The notes beneath the pieces are model-generated. The model saw only the letters and a list, made by a program, of their open reading frames with translations. It ran no database searches and was not told the origin of the DNA. Shown one piece after another: positions 6,560 to 8,472 of a stretch of DNA of 8,472 bases. Position numbers and translations under genes: made by a program. Within the stretch, counting starts at the first letter, position 1. The number at the start of each line of letters is the position of its first letter. This stretch comes from Roseiflexaceae bacterium UBA965. Lineage in GTDB: Bacteria > Chloroflexota > Chloroflexia > Chloroflexales > Roseiflexaceae. The stretch is from the NCBI GenBank assembly GCA_002292925.1, contig DBCF01000017.1, forward strand, positions 11,886-20,357, read 5' to 3'.

Positions 6560-7396
6560 TTATATTCCCATTGTCCGGCCAATATAGGCTCCCAAAATCC
6601 CAAACAACAATACAATCACCCCCGCAATGACATCACGGGTGGTTGCATGCATGGTGCGGCGCTTGGTGCGCCCTTCGCCGCCGCGATAACAGCGGGCATT
6701 CATGGCGACAATCAAAATCTCGGCGCGACTAAGGGCATTCACAAACAAAGGAATCAACACCGGTACCAACTTGCGCGTGCGGGCGATGACCCCGCCTTGA
6801 TCAAACCGCACCCCGCGGGCGATTTGGGCGCGCATCAGGCGCTCGAGTTCGGTAATCAACAACGGCACAAATTTGAGCGCAATTGTCATCGTCATCACAA
6901 ATTCGTTGACGGGGAATTTGAGTTTTTTGAGTGGATCCATCATGATTTCGGCACCATCAGACAAATCTATCATGGTGGTGGTAAACATCAACGTGTTGAT
7001 TGAATGATAGAGTACAATCACCCGACTCAGGGTGAAAATTCCACCGAGGATGCCTTCGTACGACACCGACAAAATCCACCATTGCCAGTAATAGTGCATT
7101 TCGACGCCAGGCAAAGCCTGATAAAACAAAATTTGGAACGGCACAAAAAAGAGCATGGTGCGAAACAACAAGCGGTAGCCCCGCAACGTGTAGCCAATCG
7201 GAATGCGGGTGGCTAGCTGCACAATAATCGCGAGTGCAAATAACGGTGCAATACTGATGAGCCCACGGGTCATAAAGGCACACACCATAATCACTGTCGC
7301 ACAAATCATTTTGGTGCGTGGGTCGAGGTTGTGCACCGCCGACCGGATGTCGATGTATTGGCCAAACGTCACATTTCGAGAAAACTCAAGCGACAT
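6560..7396 (-). CDS. ecfT: ECF transporter transmembrane scaffold EcfT
   Basis: EcfT is the membrane scaffold of energy-coupling-factor importers: it joins a substrate-binding S protein to the ATPase pair. The 278-residue protein has hydrophobic segments near 29-63, 77-95, 114-140 and 255-273 and two long coupling-helix regions. Each carries the family's Ala-Arg-x signature: ARG at 193-195 (QIARGVRF) and ARC at 234-236 (AMNARCYRGGEGRT). These fit into the ATPase Q-helix grooves. The frame extends 12 codons further, but AAGGAGG five nt before ATG 7396 fixes the start. It overlaps the ATPase gene by 11 nt, a coupling typical of subunits of one complex. No S component is encoded in the window. 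Confidence 0.95.
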   Translation of the reverse strand: MSLEFSRNVTFGQYIDIRSAVHNLDPRTKMICATVIMVCAFMTRGLISIAPLFALAIIVQLATRIPIGYTLRGYRLLFRTMLFFVPFQILFYQALPGVEMHYYWQWWILSVSYEGILGGIFTLSRVIVLYHSINTLMFTTTMIDLSDGAEIMMDPLKKLKFPVNEFVMTMTIALKFVPLLITELERLMRAQIARGVRFDQGGVIARTRKLVPVLIPLFVNALSRAEILIVAMNARCYRGGEGRTKRRTMHATTRDVIAGVIVLLFGILGAYIGRTMGI

Positions 7397-8472
7397 GCGT
7401 GCCTCCTTGGGTGGTGCCGTAGCATCGCACAATTACATCGCGTAGCTCATCCACATGCAACAAATTGGTGGGCATGTCGCTGATGTGTTGGCGAAGCACA
7501 CGGGCAATTTCGGCTGTTTCACTCAATTCCAAGCCAATCCCATGCAACATGTCGGCGTCATTGAGTAATTCACGCAACGTGCCTTGGTCGACAACCCGCC
7601 CCTCGTGCATCACGATGGCACGGTCGGCTAATTCGGCCAGCTCATCGATGGTATTGCCCACGAGGATGACGGTCAAGTTGCGCTCTTTGGTCAAGCGGGC
7701 AATCAAATTAGCCAGCTCGGTGCGCCCGCGCGGGTCGAGCCCTGCCACCGGCTCATCAAGGATGAGTATCTCGGGTTGGCTGGCGAGTACGCCGGCAATC
7801 GCCACCCGCCGCTTTTGACCCCCACTCAAGGCATAGACATACCGCAAACGGAAGGTCTGGTAATCGAGTCCTACTGCAGTCAGACATTCTTCGACAATCG
7901 CCCGCGATTGTTCGGGAGGGAGTCCGCGCCGGCGTGGCGAAAAAGAGACATCTTTGCCGACGGTTTCTTCAAATAATTGCGTTTCGGGTTGTTGAAACAC
8001 GATGCCGATGCGGTCACGCAACGCCCCAATATCATACCCTTTAGCAAATATTTCTTTGCTATCAACGGTTATCGTCCCTTGTTGGGGTTTGCGGAGCCCA
8101 TTGATACATTCAATCAAGGTGCTTTTGCCTGCCTGGGTGCCTCCCAAGAGCGCCACAATTTCGCCTTTGCCTATCTGACAGGTCGCACCACTCAGTCCCA
8201 CACTGGCCATCGGTGTCCCTTGCATATAGGTGAAATGCACGTTGTCGATGGCAATGACTGTATCGTGGGGGCGCTGAGGCGGTTGGTCGGCGTGGTGAAG
8301 TGGCTTCGTTACCCCGATGTCTTGGCGTGGCAGTGGTACCAACGCATCACGAAGCTGTGTTGGAGTCAAGATTGGTTGTGGGATGGTAATGCCGTGGTGC
8401 ATCAGTTGCGCCCCGAGCCGCGTCACCAGCGGCACATCGAGTCCTACCTGGCGGAGCTCATCGGCCCGCAAA
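7386..8472 (-). CDS. ecfA: Fused tandem ECF-type ABC ATPase (C-terminal part)
   Basis: The frame is open to the right edge; its first in-frame start-like codon there (TTG) is not a real start. Visible residues 1-45, counted from 8471, read DELRQVGLDVPLVTRLGAQL and match the usual C-terminal end of an EcfA ATPase, so a first ATPase domain precedes. A linker rich in Pro/His/Gln (46-70) leads to a complete second ATPase. Its motifs are Walker A GGTQAGKST (110-118), Q-loop Gln160, signature LSGGQ (215-219), Walker B ILILDE (235-240) and D-loop GLDP (244-247). The histidine of the H-loop is replaced by Asn273 (VILVGNTIDE), and the fourth Walker A position is Gln113 instead of Gly. ECF importers use ATP hydrolysis to take up vitamins or metals. 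Two ATPase domains in one chain, as in YkoD, would supply the whole ATPase pair next to EcfT. Confidence 0.9.
   Translation of the reverse strand, partial: LRADELRQVGLDVPLVTRLGAQLMHHGITIPQPILTPTQLRDALVPLPRQDIGVTKPLHHADQPPQRPHDTVIAIDNVHFTYMQGTPMASVGLSGATCQIGKGEIVALLGGTQAGKSTLIECINGLRKPQQGTITVDSKEIFAKGYDIGALRDRIGIVFQQPETQLFEETVGKDVSFSPRRRGLPPEQSRAIVEECLTAVGLDYQTFRLRYVYALSGGQKRRVAIAGVLASQPEILILDEPVAGLDPRGRTELANLIARLTKERNLTVILVGNTIDELAELADRAIVMHEGRVVDQGTLRELLNDADMLHGIGLELSETAEIARVLRQHISDMPTNLLHVDELRDVIVRCYGTTQGGTHVA
7402..7408 (-). promoter_or_regulatory. Ribosome-binding site fixing the ecfT start
   Basis: AAGGAGG on the minus strand, five nt before ATG 7396 and inside the last codons of the ATPase gene. 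It is a near-perfect site and rules in the shorter EcfT. Confidence 0.85.

Noticed and set aside
6479..7003. 174-codon plus-strand frame across the M20-ecfT junction.
   Set aside because: It is antisense to two well-supported genes and rich in His, Asn and Gln, as expected from reading the opposite strand of hydrophobic membrane codons.

Overview
The window comes from a bacterial chromosome. Every convincing gene lies on the minus strand, genes are tightly packed (gaps of 3 to 61 nt, two overlaps), and most starts carry a Shine-Dalgarno site such as AAAGGAG or AAGGAGG. Gene content (fused ECF ATPase, EcfT, M20 hydrolase, PanB, PanE, YggT, PQQ-type propeller) and protein style would fit a Chloroflexota-like organism, but this is only an impression. 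No RNA gene, insertion sequence, CRISPR array or phage gene is visible.

Layout in the direction of transcription (right to left). From 8472 to 6560 lies an energy-coupling-factor (ECF) vitamin/metal transporter module. It begins with a tandem-fused ATPase, of which we see the last part of domain 1 and all of domain 2. The membrane scaffold EcfT follows, its start overlapping the ATPase gene by 11 nt. Three nt after EcfT starts an M20-family zinc hydrolase (6556-5315). After a 61-nt gap come panB (5253-4414) and panE (4417-3497). These make and then reduce ketopantoate for pantothenate/CoA, and are coupled by a 4-nt GTGA overlap. Next are two YggT-family small membrane proteins (3481-3197 and 3143-2910), products of a recent tandem duplication. 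A strong rho-independent terminator (2861-2896) closes this run.

Beyond the terminator is a 905-residue membrane-anchored protein with two PQQ-type beta-propellers (2845-128). Twelve nt after its stop a second gene begins at a GTG with a good ribosome-binding site and runs off the left edge.

The first seven genes could be one long transcription unit mixing vitamin uptake and pantothenate synthesis. The substrate-binding S component is not in the window, so the transported compound is unknown. The most interesting details are the altered nucleotide-binding motifs of the second ATPase domain (Asn at the switch-histidine position, Gln for a Walker A glycine), the yggT duplication with a 14-residue insertion in one copy, and a terminator so close to the propeller gene that little room is left for a separate promoter. 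I saw no clear sign of a wholly new system; the region looks like core metabolism and membrane functions with a few unusual features.
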